Source of the DNA: Pseudomonadota bacterium
GTDB lineage: Bacteria; Pseudomonadota; Gammaproteobacteria; Xanthomonadales; Xanthomonadaceae
Reading direction: 5' to 3'
Assembly: GCA_023388715.1 (NCBI GenBank)
Contig: JAEWFT010000024.1
Span: forward strand, 41,197 to 105,196
Length of the DNA stretch: 64,000 nucleotides
Of the stretch, positions 26,806 to 36,838 are shown piece by piece; position 1 is the first letter of the stretch; every line of letters begins with the position of its first letter. Position numbers and translations under genes: made by a program. The notes under the pieces are model-generated. The model was not told where the DNA came from. It saw only the letters and a program-made list of their open reading frames with translations, and did no database searches.

Positions 26806-28719
26806 ATGACCGCATCCACGACTCCCGACACGCACACGGCGCAGGGCGGCCATGCCCGCATCGGGCTGGGCGGCCTGGTGGTGGGCGCGATCGGGGTGGT
26901 GTTCGGAGACATCGGCACCAGCCCGCTGTACACCCTGAAGGAAGCCTTCAGCCCGCACTACGGACTGGTCGCCAACCACGACACCGTGCTCGGCATCCTC
27001 TCGCTGGTGTTCTGGTCGCTGATGCTGGTGGTGACGCTCAAGTACGTCACCATCATCATGCGCGCCGACAACGAGGGCGAGGGCGGGATCATGGCGCTGA
27101 TGGCGCTGGCCCAGCGCACCCTGCCGAAGAATTCGCGGGCTGCGTACGCGGTGGGCATCCTCGGCATCTTCGGTGCCTCGCTGTTCTTCGGCGATGGGGT
27201 GATCACGCCGGCGATCTCGGTGCTGTCGGCGATCGAGGGGCTGGAGGTGATCGCGCCGCAGTTGCATGACTGGATCGTGCCGTTGACGGTGTCCGTGCTG
27301 CTGGCGGTGTTCATGGCGCAGCGCTTCGGCACCGCCAAGGTGGGCAAGGTGTTCGGCCCGGTCACCATCCTCTGGTTCGCCACGCTGGCGGCGCTGGGCG
27401 TCATGAACACCCTGCACGAGCCTGAGGTGCTGAAGGCGTTCAATCCGGTGTGGGCGGCGCGCTTCTTCGCCGATCACGGCGCGCACGGCGTGTTCATCCT
27501 CGGCGCGGTGGTGCTCGCGGTCACCGGCGGAGAGGCGCTGTACACCGACATGGGGCATTTCGGCGCGCGCCCGATCCGCTATGGCTGGTATTTCTTCGTG
27601 CTGCCGGCGCTGATGCTCAACTACCTGGGCCAGGGTGCGCTGGTGCTCGAGGACCCCGCCGCGATCCGCAACCCGTTCTACGTCGGCGTGCCCGACTGGG
27701 CGCGCTGGCCGATGATCGTGCTGGCCACCGCGGCCACCGTGATCGCCTCTCAGGCGGTGATCACCGGGGCGTTCTCGATCGCGCGCCAAGCGATGCAGCT
27801 GGGCTACATCCCGCGGATGCGGATCCAGCATACCTCGCGCGACACCATCGGCCAGATCTACATTCCGGCGGTGAACTGGATGCTGATGCTGCTGGTGATC
27901 GGGCTGGTGCTGGCGTTCCGCAGCTCCACCAACCTGGCGGTGGCCTACGGCATCTCGGTATCGATGACCATGTTCATCGACACCCTGCTGCTGGCGCTGG
28001 TGGCGACCAAGCTGTGGCCGCGCCATCGCAACTGGGTGATCCCGCTGTGCGTGGTGTTCCTGGCGATCGAGGCGGCGTTCGTGGTCGCCAACGGCGCCAA
28101 GATTCTGCAGGGGGCGTGGTTCCCGGTGGTGCTCGGGATCGTGCTGTTCACCCTGCTACGCACTTGGCGCCGCGGCCGCGAACTGCTGCGCGCGGAGATG
28201 CAGAAGGAAGGCATCCAGCTGGACTCGTTCCTGCCCGGGCTGATGCTGGCACCGCCGGTGCGGGTGCCGGGAACGGCGGTGTTCCTGACCGCCGACAGGG
28301 GCGTGGTCCCGCACGCCCTGCTGCACAACCTCAAGCACAACAAGGTGCTGCACGAGCAGAACGTGTTCCTGACGGTGGAGACGCTCACCGTGCCGTACGC
28401 GCCGCGGGAGCAACGGCTGAAGATCGCGCCGATCGGCGACGACTTCTACCGCGTGGTGCTGCGCTACGGCTTCATGGAATCCCCGGACGTGCCGCTGGCG
28501 CTGATGGGCAGCTGCGACCAGGGCGACCTCATCTGCAACCCGATGGACACGACCTATTTCGCCAGCCGCGAGACCATCGTGGCCGGGCGCCAGCGCGGCA
28601 TGCCGGTGTGGCGCGACAAGCTGTTCGCGGTGATGCACCGCAACGCGGCGCCGGCCACCAGCTTCTTCCGGATTCCCGGCAACCGCCTGGTGGAGCTGGG
28701 GGCCCAGGTCGAAATCTGA
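26806..28719 (+). CDS. kup: Low-affinity potassium uptake protein Kup
   Basis: 637-residue inner-membrane K+/H+ symporter of the KUP/HAK/KT family. About 12 membrane segments fill residues 20-440, beginning with the signature GAIGVVFGDIGTSPLYTLKEAF. Also seen are GGIMALMALAQR, GDGVITPAISVLSAIEGLEV and GGEALYTDMGHFG. A cytosolic C-terminal domain (about 470-637) completes the usual layout. It lies 17 bases after ruvA. It may be expressed from ruv read-through, and no separate promoter is obvious. Confidence 0.95.
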   Translation: MTASTTPDTHTAQGGHARIGLGGLVVGAIGVVFGDIGTSPLYTLKEAFSPHYGLVANHDTVLGILSLVFWSLMLVVTLKYVTIIMRADNEGEGGIMALMALAQRTLPKNSRAAYAVGILGIFGASLFFGDGVITPAISVLSAIEGLEVIAPQLHDWIVPLTVSVLLAVFMAQRFGTAKVGKVFGPVTILWFATLAALGVMNTLHEPEVLKAFNPVWAARFFADHGAHGVFILGAVVLAVTGGEALYTDMGHFGARPIRYGWYFFVLPALMLNYLGQGALVLEDPAAIRNPFYVGVPDWARWPMIVLATAATVIASQAVITGAFSIARQAMQLGYIPRMRIQHTSRDTIGQIYIPAVNWMLMLLVIGLVLAFRSSTNLAVAYGISVSMTMFIDTLLLALVATKLWPRHRNWVIPLCVVFLAIEAAFVVANGAKILQGAWFPVVLGIVLFTLLRTWRRGRELLRAEMQKEGIQLDSFLPGLMLAPPVRVPGTAVFLTADRGVVPHALLHNLKHNKVLHEQNVFLTVETLTVPYAPREQRLKIAPIGDDFYRVVLRYGFMESPDVPLALMGSCDQGDLICNPMDTTYFASRETIVAGRQRGMPVWRDKLFAVMHRNAAPATSFFRIPGNRLVELGAQVEI

Positions 28720-28759
28720 CCGGGCTTGATTCCGACGGTTTCGGCGGCATCTCCTGCGC

Positions 28760-29764
<1,005 letters not shown>

Positions 29765-29796
29765 GCCACCACGGCGCCGCGTGCGATCATGCGCGG

Positions 29797-30834
29797 ATGA
29801 GCGAAGACCGCATCATCGGCGCTGGCGCCACCCGTGAGGACGAGGCGCTGGAGGCCAGCATCCGCCCGCGCAGCCTGGGCGACTACCTCGGGCAGCAGCC
29901 GGTCCGCGAGCAGATGCAGATCTATATCGAAGCGGCCAAACGCCGCGGCGAGGCGCTCGACCATGTGCTGATCTTCGGCCCGCCCGGGCTGGGCAAGACC
30001 ACGCTGAGCCATGTCATCGCCAACGAACTGGGGGTCAGCCTGCGGGTGACCTCGGGGCCGGTGATCGAGAAGGCGGGTGACCTTGCCGCGCTGCTGACCA
30101 ACCTGCAGCCGCACGACGTGCTGTTTATTGACGAGATCCACCGGCTCTCGCCGGTGGTCGAGGAAATCCTCTATCCGGCGATGGAGGACTACCAGATCGA
30201 CATCATGATCGGCGAGGGCCCGGCCGCGCGCTCGATCAAGCTCGACCTGCCGCCGTTCACCCTGGTCGGCGCCACCACGCGCGCCGGCCTGCTGACCGCG
30301 CCGCTGCGCGACCGCTTCGGCATCGTGCAGCGGCTGGAGTTCTATTCGCCCGAGGAGCTGACCCGGATCGTGCGCCGCTCGGCGCGCATCCTTGGGATCG
30401 ACTGCGATGCCGAGGGCGCTGCCGAGATCGCCCGCCGCGCGCGCGGCACCCCGCGCATCGTCAACCGCCTGCTGCGCCGCGTGCGCGACTACGCCCAGGT
30501 ACGGGGCGACGGCGGGATCGATGCCGCAACCGCGCGCGCGGCGATGGACATGCTCAAGGTGGATCCGGAAGGCTTCGACGAGCTCGACCGGCGCATGCTC
30601 GGCATCATCATCGACGCCTTCGACGGCGGGCCGGTGGGGGTGGAGTCGCTGGCCGCGGCGCTGAGCGAGGAGCGCGGCACGCTGGAGGACGTGATCGAGC
30701 CGTACCTGATCCAGCAGGGCTACCTGGTGCGCACCGCGCGCGGCCGCATGGCCACCGCCAAGGCCTACCGGCATCTGGGCTTCAAGCCCAAGCCCGGGAG
30801 TGCACCGGGGCTGTTCGAGGCCAGCGATGGGTGA
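29797..30834 (+). CDS. ruvB: Holliday junction DNA helicase RuvB
   Basis: Hexameric AAA+ motor that drives branch migration with RuvA. The 345-residue protein has Walker A GPPGLGKTT (about 63-71), Walker B FIDEIHRL, sensor 1 GATTRAGLL, an Arg finger region (PLRDRFG) and the C-terminal winged helix (about 265-335, GGPVGVESLAAALSEERGTLEDVIEPYLIQ). The N-terminal SIRPRSLGDYLGQ is family-typical. The ybgC start lies inside its last codons (8-base overlap). Confidence 0.97.
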   Translation: MSEDRIIGAGATREDEALEASIRPRSLGDYLGQQPVREQMQIYIEAAKRRGEALDHVLIFGPPGLGKTTLSHVIANELGVSLRVTSGPVIEKAGDLAALLTNLQPHDVLFIDEIHRLSPVVEEILYPAMEDYQIDIMIGEGPAARSIKLDLPPFTLVGATTRAGLLTAPLRDRFGIVQRLEFYSPEELTRIVRRSARILGIDCDAEGAAEIARRARGTPRIVNRLLRRVRDYAQVRGDGGIDAATARAAMDMLKVDPEGFDELDRRMLGIIIDAFDGGPVGVESLAAALSEERGTLEDVIEPYLIQQGYLVRTARGRMATAKAYRHLGFKPKPGSAPGLFEASDG

Positions 30835-31243
30835 GCGTTTCCACTGGCCGGTGCGGGTCTACTGGGAAGACACCGACGCGGGCGGCGTGGTCTACCACGC
30901 GCGCTACCTGGCCTTCATGGAGCGCGCCCGCAGCGAGTGGCTGCGCGTCCACGGCGTCCACCAGGACGCCCTTCGCGCATCCGATGACCTGGTGTTTGCC
31001 GTGCGCGCGATGGAGCTGGACTTCCGCGCGCCGGCACGGCTGGACGATCAGCTTCGGGTCAGCGTGGACCTGCTTGAATCGCGAGGCGCGAGTTTTGTCG
31101 TCGACCAGCGGATCGTGCGCGGCGAAGCGCTGCTGGTGAAGGCGCGCGTGCGGATCGCCGCCTTGCGCGCCTTCGGTTTCCGGGCGCGTCCGATCCCCGA
31201 TTATCTTTCCGACATCCTGAAGAACCAGCTGGAGACCGAATGA
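30827..31243 (+). CDS. ybgC: Tol-Pal system-associated acyl-CoA thioesterase YbgC
   Basis: 138-residue single hotdog-fold thioesterase. The active-site stretch WEDTDAGGVVYHARYLAFMERAR (about 13-35) carries the catalytic Asp and the conserved His. It hydrolyses short or long acyl-CoA and is the usual first gene of the tol-pal operon. The start overlaps the end of ruvB; the stop overlaps the tolQ ATG (ATGA). Coupled translation from ruvB through tolQ is therefore likely. Confidence 0.94.
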   Translation: MGERFHWPVRVYWEDTDAGGVVYHARYLAFMERARSEWLRVHGVHQDALRASDDLVFAVRAMELDFRAPARLDDQLRVSVDLLESRGASFVVDQRIVRGEALLVKARVRIAALRAFGFRARPIPDYLSDILKNQLETE

Positions 31244-32028
31244 TGCCTGTCGTGATGCTGCAGTCCATGCCGGAGGCGCTGCCCGACGCCGCGCCCGCCG
31301 AAACCGTGGAGCTGGCGGCCAGCACCGCGCCCGCCGCGGCGGCACCGATGGACCAGGGCATGGACATGCTGCAGCTGATCCTGCACGCCAGCATCCCGGT
31401 GCAGCTGGTGATGCTGCTGCTGGTGCTGGCCTCGGTGGCGTCGTGGGTGATCATCCTGCGCAAGAAACGCATTTTCGACCGCGCCGAAGCCGAGGCCGAC
31501 CGCTTCGAGGAGCTCTTCTGGTCCGGGACCGAACTGTCCCGCCTGTACGCCAGCGCCACCGAGCGCAACCGCCAGATCGACGGGCTGGAGGCGATCTTCG
31601 AGGGCGGCATGCGCGAGTTTAACCGCATCCGCCAGCGCCGCGGGATGGATTCGCGGATGCAGCTGGAGGGTGCCCAGCGCGGCATGCGCGCGGCCGCCTC
31701 GCGCGAGCTGGACGGGCTCGAGCGCAACCTCGAATTCCTCGCCAACGTCGGCTCGATCAGTCCCTACGTTGGCCTGTTCGGCACCGTCTGGGGGATCATG
31801 ATTTCCTTCCACGGGCTGGCGAACGTCAAGGAAGCCACCATCGCCACCGTGGCGCCGGGCATCTCCGAGGCCCTGATCGCCACCGCGATGGGCCTGTTCG
31901 CGGCGATCCCCGCGGTCTGGGCCTACAACCGCTACGCCACCCGCGCCGAGCGGATGGCGGTGCGCTACGACACCTTCAGCGAGGAGTTCTCCTCGATCCT
32001 GCAGCGCCAGGCCCACCTGGACGACTGA
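31240..32028 (+). CDS. tolQ: Tol-Pal inner membrane protein TolQ
   Basis: Inner-membrane proton-channel subunit (ExbB/MotA family) of the Tol-Pal machine, which constricts the outer membrane at division. The 262-residue protein has an N-terminal Ala/Pro-rich extension (1-40), TM1 (about 52-74), a cytosolic loop, and TM2/TM3 with the family signature NVGSISPYVGLFGTVWGIMISF and ISEALIATAMGLFAAIPAVWAYN. Two ATGs are adjacent (31240 and 31243); the first overlaps the ybgC stop. Confidence 0.95.
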   Translation: MMPVVMLQSMPEALPDAAPAETVELAASTAPAAAAPMDQGMDMLQLILHASIPVQLVMLLLVLASVASWVIILRKKRIFDRAEAEADRFEELFWSGTELSRLYASATERNRQIDGLEAIFEGGMREFNRIRQRRGMDSRMQLEGAQRGMRAAASRELDGLERNLEFLANVGSISPYVGLFGTVWGIMISFHGLANVKEATIATVAPGISEALIATAMGLFAAIPAVWAYNRYATRAERMAVRYDTFSEEFSSILQRQAHLDD

Positions 32029-32039
32029 GGAGGCACGCC

Positions 32040-32495
32040 ATGGCGACATCCTCCCTGCGCCGCCGGCGCAAGCGCGCGCTCAAGGCCGACATCAACGTCG
32101 TGCCCTACATCGACGTGATGCTGGTGCTGCTGATCATCTTCATGGTGACTGCGCCCCTGCTCAACGTCGGGGTGGACGTGAACCTGCCTGACGCCAACGC
32201 CAAGACGCTCGAGCAGACCAAGAAGCAACCGGTGGTGGTGCAGGTGAGCCGCGATGGCGCGCTGGCATTGCTGGTCGAGGGCGACCCGCGGCCGCAGGCG
32301 ATGCCGGAAGCCGCCTTGCTGGCACGGGTGGCCGGTTTCATCGCCGCCGACCCGGCGCTGCCGGTTTACGTGGCCGGCGATGCCGACGTCAGCTACCAGA
32401 CCGTCTATGCGCTGATGGGCAAGCTGCAGAGCCAGGCCAACGTGACCCGCGTGAGCCTGATGGGCAGCCTGCCCGGCACCGCGGACGCGCGGTGA
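32040..32495 (+). CDS. tolR: Tol-Pal inner membrane protein TolR
   Basis: 151-residue ExbD/TolR family protein. It has a short cytosolic N-terminus rich in Arg and Lys and one TM helix (about 20-40). The helix is preceded by DINVVPYIDVMLVLLIIFMV, whose Asp (in YID) is the conserved proton-carrying residue. A periplasmic domain (45-151) follows with VYVAGDADVSYQTVYALMGKLQ. It forms the force-generating complex with TolQ and TolA. Separated from tolQ by 11 bases containing GGAGG. Confidence 0.95.
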   Translation: MATSSLRRRRKRALKADINVVPYIDVMLVLLIIFMVTAPLLNVGVDVNLPDANAKTLEQTKKQPVVVQVSRDGALALLVEGDPRPQAMPEAALLARVAGFIAADPALPVYVAGDADVSYQTVYALMGKLQSQANVTRVSLMGSLPGTADAR

Positions 32496-32502
32496 ACCAG
32501 CA

Positions 32503-33408
32503 GTGAGGGAAACCCGCGCCGACACCCGCCGCGCGTTGCTGGAGGCCGTTGGGCTGCATGCGCTGCTGTTCGCGCTGCTGTTCGCCGGCCTGCAGTGGAG
32601 TCGACCGCCAAGCACGGAGCAGGCTGCCGGCGAGCCGATCGAAGCCGACCTGGTCGACCCCAACGCGCTGGGCGCCGCCATGCAGCGCGCTCTCCAGCGC
32701 CAGCCCGAGCCGCTACCGGAACCGGTCACCGAACCCGAACCGGAAGCGGTGAAAGCGCCGCTGCCGGAACCGGTGCCCGAGCCTGTTCCCGAACCCGCCG
32801 AACTGCCGCCGCCCGTCCCCGATCCGTCCCCGGTCGAGCAGGAGCGCGTGCAGCGCGCGCCGGCGCCGCAGGTGGCCGAGGTTCCGCGCGAACAGGAAGC
32901 CCGCCGTCGCCAGCCCGACCAGGCCGAGCTCGACGCCCAGCAGCAGGCCGAGCGCGCGCGCCAGCAGCAGCTGGAGCAGATCCGCCGCCAGCGCGAGCAG
33001 GCCGCGCGCGAGCGCACCCAGGCGGAGATGCGCGCCCAGCAGCTGGCGGATGCCCGCAACCCGGCCACCGCGGCCGCGCAGGCCGATGCCGCCAGCAGCC
33101 GTCCGCGCGGCGATCCCTCCAGCAATTCTTCCAAGCGCAACAGCTATGGGGTGGCGATCCAGATCGCGGTCGAGCGGCAGTGGCTGCGACCGGATTCGAT
33201 CCGCCAGGGGCAGCGCTGCCAGGCGCTGATCGTGCAGATTCCCGGCGGCGAGGTGGTGGAAGTACAGATCTCTGCCAGCTGTCCCTACGACGATCTAGGC
33301 CGGCGCTCGCTGGAAGCCGCCATCCTCAAGGCATCGCCGCTGCCCTACGCGGGGTTCGAGGACGTGTTCGAACGCCGGCTGGTGCTGAACTTCCAGCCGT
33401 CGGACTGA
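32503..33408 (+). CDS. tolA: Tol-Pal protein TolA
   Basis: 301-residue protein linking the inner-membrane TolQR motor to Pal/TolB. It has one N-terminal TM helix (about 11-30), a Pro/Glu-rich stretch of repeated PEPVPEP units (about 68-105), a long charged helical domain rich in Gln/Arg/Ala (about 115-195), and a globular C-terminal domain (about 205-301). That domain contains two Cys (RQGQRCQALI, ISASCPYDD) that can form the TolA-type disulfide. Shorter than E. coli TolA (421) because domain II is reduced. GTG start, 7 bases after tolR. Confidence 0.92.
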   Translation: MRETRADTRRALLEAVGLHALLFALLFAGLQWSRPPSTEQAAGEPIEADLVDPNALGAAMQRALQRQPEPLPEPVTEPEPEAVKAPLPEPVPEPVPEPAELPPPVPDPSPVEQERVQRAPAPQVAEVPREQEARRRQPDQAELDAQQQAERARQQQLEQIRRQREQAARERTQAEMRAQQLADARNPATAAAQADAASSRPRGDPSSNSSKRNSYGVAIQIAVERQWLRPDSIRQGQRCQALIVQIPGGEVVEVQISASCPYDDLGRRSLEAAILKASPLPYAGFEDVFERRLVLNFQPSD

Positions 33409-33482
33409 TCTCGTTGGGGTTTGTTAAGGCGGATGAACGCCGTCTGGGCCACAGTTAGCCTCACGACTCCACGAGCATGTGA

Positions 33483-34787
33483 ATGGACAGGATGTTGCGA
33501 ATTGCCCTTGGGCTGCTGGTTGCGTTGCTGCTGGTCTCGCCGGCGCAGGCGCAGCAGGGAGGCCTGGAGATCGATATCATCGGCGGCCGCGCGTCGGCGC
33601 TGCCGATCGCGGTGGTCCCGTTTGCCGGTGAGAGCGGCGGCACCGACATCGACGACGTTATCCGCGCCAACCTGGCGCGCTCGGGGCAGTTCCGCACCCT
33701 GGATGAAGCCGGCATCGTGGAGCGCCCCACCCGCGGCAGCGAGGTGGCCTACCCGACGTGGCGGATGCTCAAGCAGGACTTCCTGGTGGTCGGCCGCAGC
33801 GTGCCCAGCGGCGATGGCTACCGGGTCGAGTACGAACTGTTCGACGTCGCCAAGCAGGAGCGCCTGCTCGGCTTTGCGCTCAGTGCGCCGGCCGGCGCCA
33901 TGCGCGATGTCGCCCACCAGATCAGCGACGCCATCTACGAGAAGATCCTCGGCATCCCGGGCGCGTTCTGGACCCGCATCGCCTATGTGACCTCCACCGG
34001 CCTCGGCCGCGAGGCGCGTTACGCACTGGTGGTCGCCGACGCAGACGGCTTCAATCCGCGCACCGTGGTCAATTCCACCGAACCGCTGATGTCGCCGTCC
34101 TGGAGCCCGGACGGACGCAGGCTGGCCTATGTCAGCTTCGAGGGCGGCAACTCCGGGGTCTACATCCAGGACATCGCCAGCGGCAGCCGCGAGAAGGTCG
34201 CCAGCTTCCGCGGCATCAATGGCGCGCCGGCGTTTTCGCCGGATGGCAACCGGCTGGCGCTGACCCTCTCCAAGGGCGGCAATCCCGACATCTACGTGAT
34301 GGACCTTGGCAGCCGGCACCTGACCCAGGTCACCAACCATTTCGGGATCGACACCGAGCCGACCTGGGCGGCGGATGGCGGCAGCCTGTACTTCACCTCC
34401 GACCGCGGCGGGCGCCCGCAGATCTACCAGGTGGGCGCCGGCGGCGGCAGCGCCACCCGGGTGACCTTCGACGGCAGCTACAACGCCAGCCCGAGCGTGA
34501 GCTTCGACGGCAAGAAGCTGGCGACCGCGCAGGGCGCCGGCAATACCTACCGCATCGCGCTGATGGACCGCAGCCTGGGCGGTGCCCGCTGGAGCCTGCT
34601 GTCGCCGGGCTCGATGGACGAATCGCCCAGCTTCGCGCCCAACGGCGCGATGGTCCTCTACGCCGCCCGCGAGGGGCGCCGTGGCGTGCTGTACGCGGTA
34701 TCGGCCGACGGCCGCGTGCGCCAGCGGCTGGTGCTTGCCTCCGGCGACGTGCGCGAACCCGCGTGGTCGCCGTACCGCAAGCGCTGA
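33483..34787 (+). CDS. tolB: Tol-Pal periplasmic protein TolB
   Basis: 434-residue periplasmic beta-propeller that shuttles between Pal and OmpA/Lpp partners. A signal peptide (to about residue 24, SPAQAQ) precedes the N-terminal TolB domain (about 30-160). Six WD40-like PD40 repeats follow (for example PSWSPDGRRLAYVSFEGG, PAFSPDGNRLALTLSKGG, PTWAADGGSLYFTSDRGGRPQIYQV). ATG at 33483; an in-frame ATG three codons later gives an equally good signal peptide. A 74-base gap separates it from tolA, the only sizeable spacing within the tol genes before pal. Confidence 0.96.
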   Translation: MDRMLRIALGLLVALLLVSPAQAQQGGLEIDIIGGRASALPIAVVPFAGESGGTDIDDVIRANLARSGQFRTLDEAGIVERPTRGSEVAYPTWRMLKQDFLVVGRSVPSGDGYRVEYELFDVAKQERLLGFALSAPAGAMRDVAHQISDAIYEKILGIPGAFWTRIAYVTSTGLGREARYALVVADADGFNPRTVVNSTEPLMSPSWSPDGRRLAYVSFEGGNSGVYIQDIASGSREKVASFRGINGAPAFSPDGNRLALTLSKGGNPDIYVMDLGSRHLTQVTNHFGIDTEPTWAADGGSLYFTSDRGGRPQIYQVGAGGGSATRVTFDGSYNASPSVSFDGKKLATAQGAGNTYRIALMDRSLGGARWSLLSPGSMDESPSFAPNGAMVLYAAREGRRGVLYAVSADGRVRQRLVLASGDVREPAWSPYRKR

Positions 34788-34853
34788 CCTCGCGCGATGC
34801 TCACCTGAACCGAATACACTGCCCGTTCAGCCACAAGTGAAGGAACCGACCCG

Positions 34854-35387
34854 ATGAATGCGTCCCGTGTAGCCCGCACCCTCCTGCTCGCCGCCCTGGC
34901 CTCCGCCGTGGCCGTCGGCTGCTCGAAGAAGGTCAAGGAAGAGCCGGTGGCGAACGTTCCGGTGGACGGGTCCACCACCACCACGCCGGTCGACAGCGGC
35001 CCGCGCGTGCCGGGCGCCTACAGCCCGGGCGACCTCGACACCGACGCCTGCCTGCGCAACCGCGTGGTGTACTTCGACCTCGACCAGGATGCGCTGAAGC
35101 CGGAGTTCCAGGCCTCCATGTCCTGCCACGCCAAGTACCTGCGCGACCGCCCGTCCGCCCGCCTGCGGCTGGAAGGCAATGCCGACGAGCGCGGCAGCCG
35201 CGAGTACAACCTCGGCCTGGGCGAGCGTCGCGGCAACGCGGTGTCCTCGGCGCTGCAGGCCAACGGCGGTTCGGGCAGCCAGCTGACCGTGATCAGCTAC
35301 GGCGAGGAACGCCCGGTGTGCAACGAGTCCGGCGAAGGCTGCTGGTCTCAGAACCGCCGCGTCGAGCTGGTGTACAGCGCCAAGTGA
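34854..35387 (+). CDS. pal: Peptidoglycan-associated lipoprotein Pal
   Basis: 177-residue outer-membrane lipoprotein that tethers the membrane to peptidoglycan. The lipobox is AVGC (acylated Cys23) and a flexible Thr/Pro linker follows. The OmpA-like domain (about 65-177) has the diaminopimelate-binding signature: VVYFDLDQD, LEGNADERGSREYNLGLGERRGNAV and the final NRRVELVY. The stop overlaps the cpoB GTG start (GTGA). Confidence 0.96.
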   Translation: MNASRVARTLLLAALASAVAVGCSKKVKEEPVANVPVDGSTTTTPVDSGPRVPGAYSPGDLDTDACLRNRVVYFDLDQDALKPEFQASMSCHAKYLRDRPSARLRLEGNADERGSREYNLGLGERRGNAVSSALQANGGSGSQLTVISYGEERPVCNESGEGCWSQNRRVELVYSAK

Positions 35388-36139
35388 TCCGCTCGGCAAC
35401 CACCGGCGTCCTGCTGGCGGCGATGCTCCTCGCATCGCCGCTGGCGCTTGCCCAGCGGGCGAGCCTCGCCGATCGCGTCGCGGCGCTGGAAGTGCGCGCC
35501 GCCGGCGACCAGAACGGTGCGGAACTGGTCAACCAGATCAGCCAGTTGCGCGCGGAGGTGCAGGCGCTGCGCGGCCAGCTCGAGGAGGCGCAGCAGGCGC
35601 TGGAGCAGGCCCGGCAGGCGCAGCGCGCGCAGTACCTCGACCTAAGCGGCCGCGTCGACCGGCTGGAAGGCGGGGCACCACCCGCCGCGCCAGTCGCGGA
35701 AGCCCAGCCGACGGCCACCGCCACGCCCGCCGCGGACGCCCCAATGGCGGGGATGGACGAGCGCAGCGCCTACAACCATGCGTTCGATGCGCTCAAGGGC
35801 GGCGACTACGCCGAGTCCGCGCGCCGCCTGCGCGCGTTTCTGGACCGCTTCCCCAGCGGCCAGTACGCGCCGAATGCCCTCTACTGGCTGGGCGAGAGTT
35901 ATTACGTCACCCAGAACTACGCGCTGGCCGGCGAGCAGTTCCAGGGCTTGCTGGACCGTTACCCGACCCATGACAAGGCGCCGGGCGCGCTGTTGAAGCT
36001 GGGCCTGTCGCAGTACGGGCTGCGCGAGTACGACCGCGCCGACGCGATCCTGCGCCGGGTGGCGTCGACCTATCCGGGGACCGACATTGCCCGCACCGCC
36101 GAGGATCGCCTGCGGTCGCTGCAGGTGCGCGGGCGGTAA
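35384..36139 (+). CDS. cpoB: Cell division coordinator CpoB (YbgF)
   Basis: 251-residue periplasmic protein that couples Tol-Pal constriction to PBP1B/peptidoglycan synthesis in E. coli. It has a signal peptide (1-23), a coiled coil rich in Leu, Gln and Ala (about 28-95), an Ala/Pro/Thr linker and a C-terminal TPR domain (about 128-250, with SAYNHAFDALKGGDYAESARRLRAFL and PNALYWLGESYY). The open frame extends upstream into pal, but the GTG at 35384 overlapping the pal stop gives the signal peptide and is preferred. Confidence 0.93.
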   Translation: MIRSATTGVLLAAMLLASPLALAQRASLADRVAALEVRAAGDQNGAELVNQISQLRAEVQALRGQLEEAQQALEQARQAQRAQYLDLSGRVDRLEGGAPPAAPVAEAQPTATATPAADAPMAGMDERSAYNHAFDALKGGDYAESARRLRAFLDRFPSGQYAPNALYWLGESYYVTQNYALAGEQFQGLLDRYPTHDKAPGALLKLGLSQYGLREYDRADAILRRVASTYPGTDIARTAEDRLRSLQVRGR

Positions 36140-36148
36140 AATGCCGCG

Positions 36149-36838
36149 ATGAACGCCGTCGTCGATGCGGCCGCCGCATCGGCGGATGCCAGCGCCCCCG
36201 GGCGCCTCAAGCTCACCGAGATCTTCCTGTCGCTGCAGGGCGAGGCACGCGATGCCGGCTGGCCGACCGTCTTCGTGCGCCTGACCGGCTGCCCGCTGCG
36301 CTGCACCTATTGCGACACCGCCTACGCCTTCCATGGCGGCGACTGGTGGGGGATTGACGACATCGTTGCCGAAGTGGCGCGCCACGGTGCGCACCATGTC
36401 TGCGTGACCGGCGGCGAGCCGCTGGCGCAGAAGCGCTGCCTGCAATTGCTGGCCAGGCTCTGCGATGCAGGCCACGACGTCTCGCTGGAAACCAGTGGCG
36501 CGATCGACATCGGCGGCGTCGATCGTCGCGTGAGCCGCGTGCTCGACATCAAGACCCCCGGCTCCGGCGAGGCCGGGCGCAACCTTTGGGGCAACCTGGC
36601 GTTGCTCACGCCGCGCGACCAGGTGAAGTTCGTCCTCTGCTCGCGCGCCGACTACGACTGGGCGAAGCACGTGCTGGCCGAGCACCGCCCGCAGGCGACC
36701 TGCGACGTGCTGTTCTCGCCGAGCTTCGGCCAGCTGGCGCCGCGCGAGCTCGCCGACTGGATCGTCGCCGACCGGCTGCCGGTGCGCTTCCAGCTGCAGC
36801 TGCACAAGCTGCTGTGGAAGGACGAGCCCGGCCGATGA
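36149..36838 (+). CDS. queE: 7-carboxy-7-deazaguanine synthase QueE
   Basis: Radical SAM enzyme converting 6-carboxytetrahydropterin to 7-carboxy-7-deazaguanine in queuosine/preQ0 synthesis. The 229-residue protein has the cluster-binding Cys48-x3-Cys52-x2-Cys55 (CPLRCTYC), preceded by FLSLQGEARDAGWPTVFVRLTG, then VTGGEPLAQ and LETSGA. The Ala-rich first 17 residues look like a poorly conserved extension. Overlaps queC by four bases. Confidence 0.95.
   Translation: MNAVVDAAAASADASAPGRLKLTEIFLSLQGEARDAGWPTVFVRLTGCPLRCTYCDTAYAFHGGDWWGIDDIVAEVARHGAHHVCVTGGEPLAQKRCLQLLARLCDAGHDVSLETSGAIDIGGVDRRVSRVLDIKTPGSGEAGRNLWGNLALLTPRDQVKFVLCSRADYDWAKHVLAEHRPQATCDVLFSPSFGQLAPRELADWIVADRLPVRFQLQLHKLLWKDEPGR

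Noticed and set aside
36140..36160. preQ1 riboswitch upstream of queE
   Set aside because: queE begins 10 bases after cpoB. There is no space for an aptamer and no preQ1-type pseudoknot sequence.
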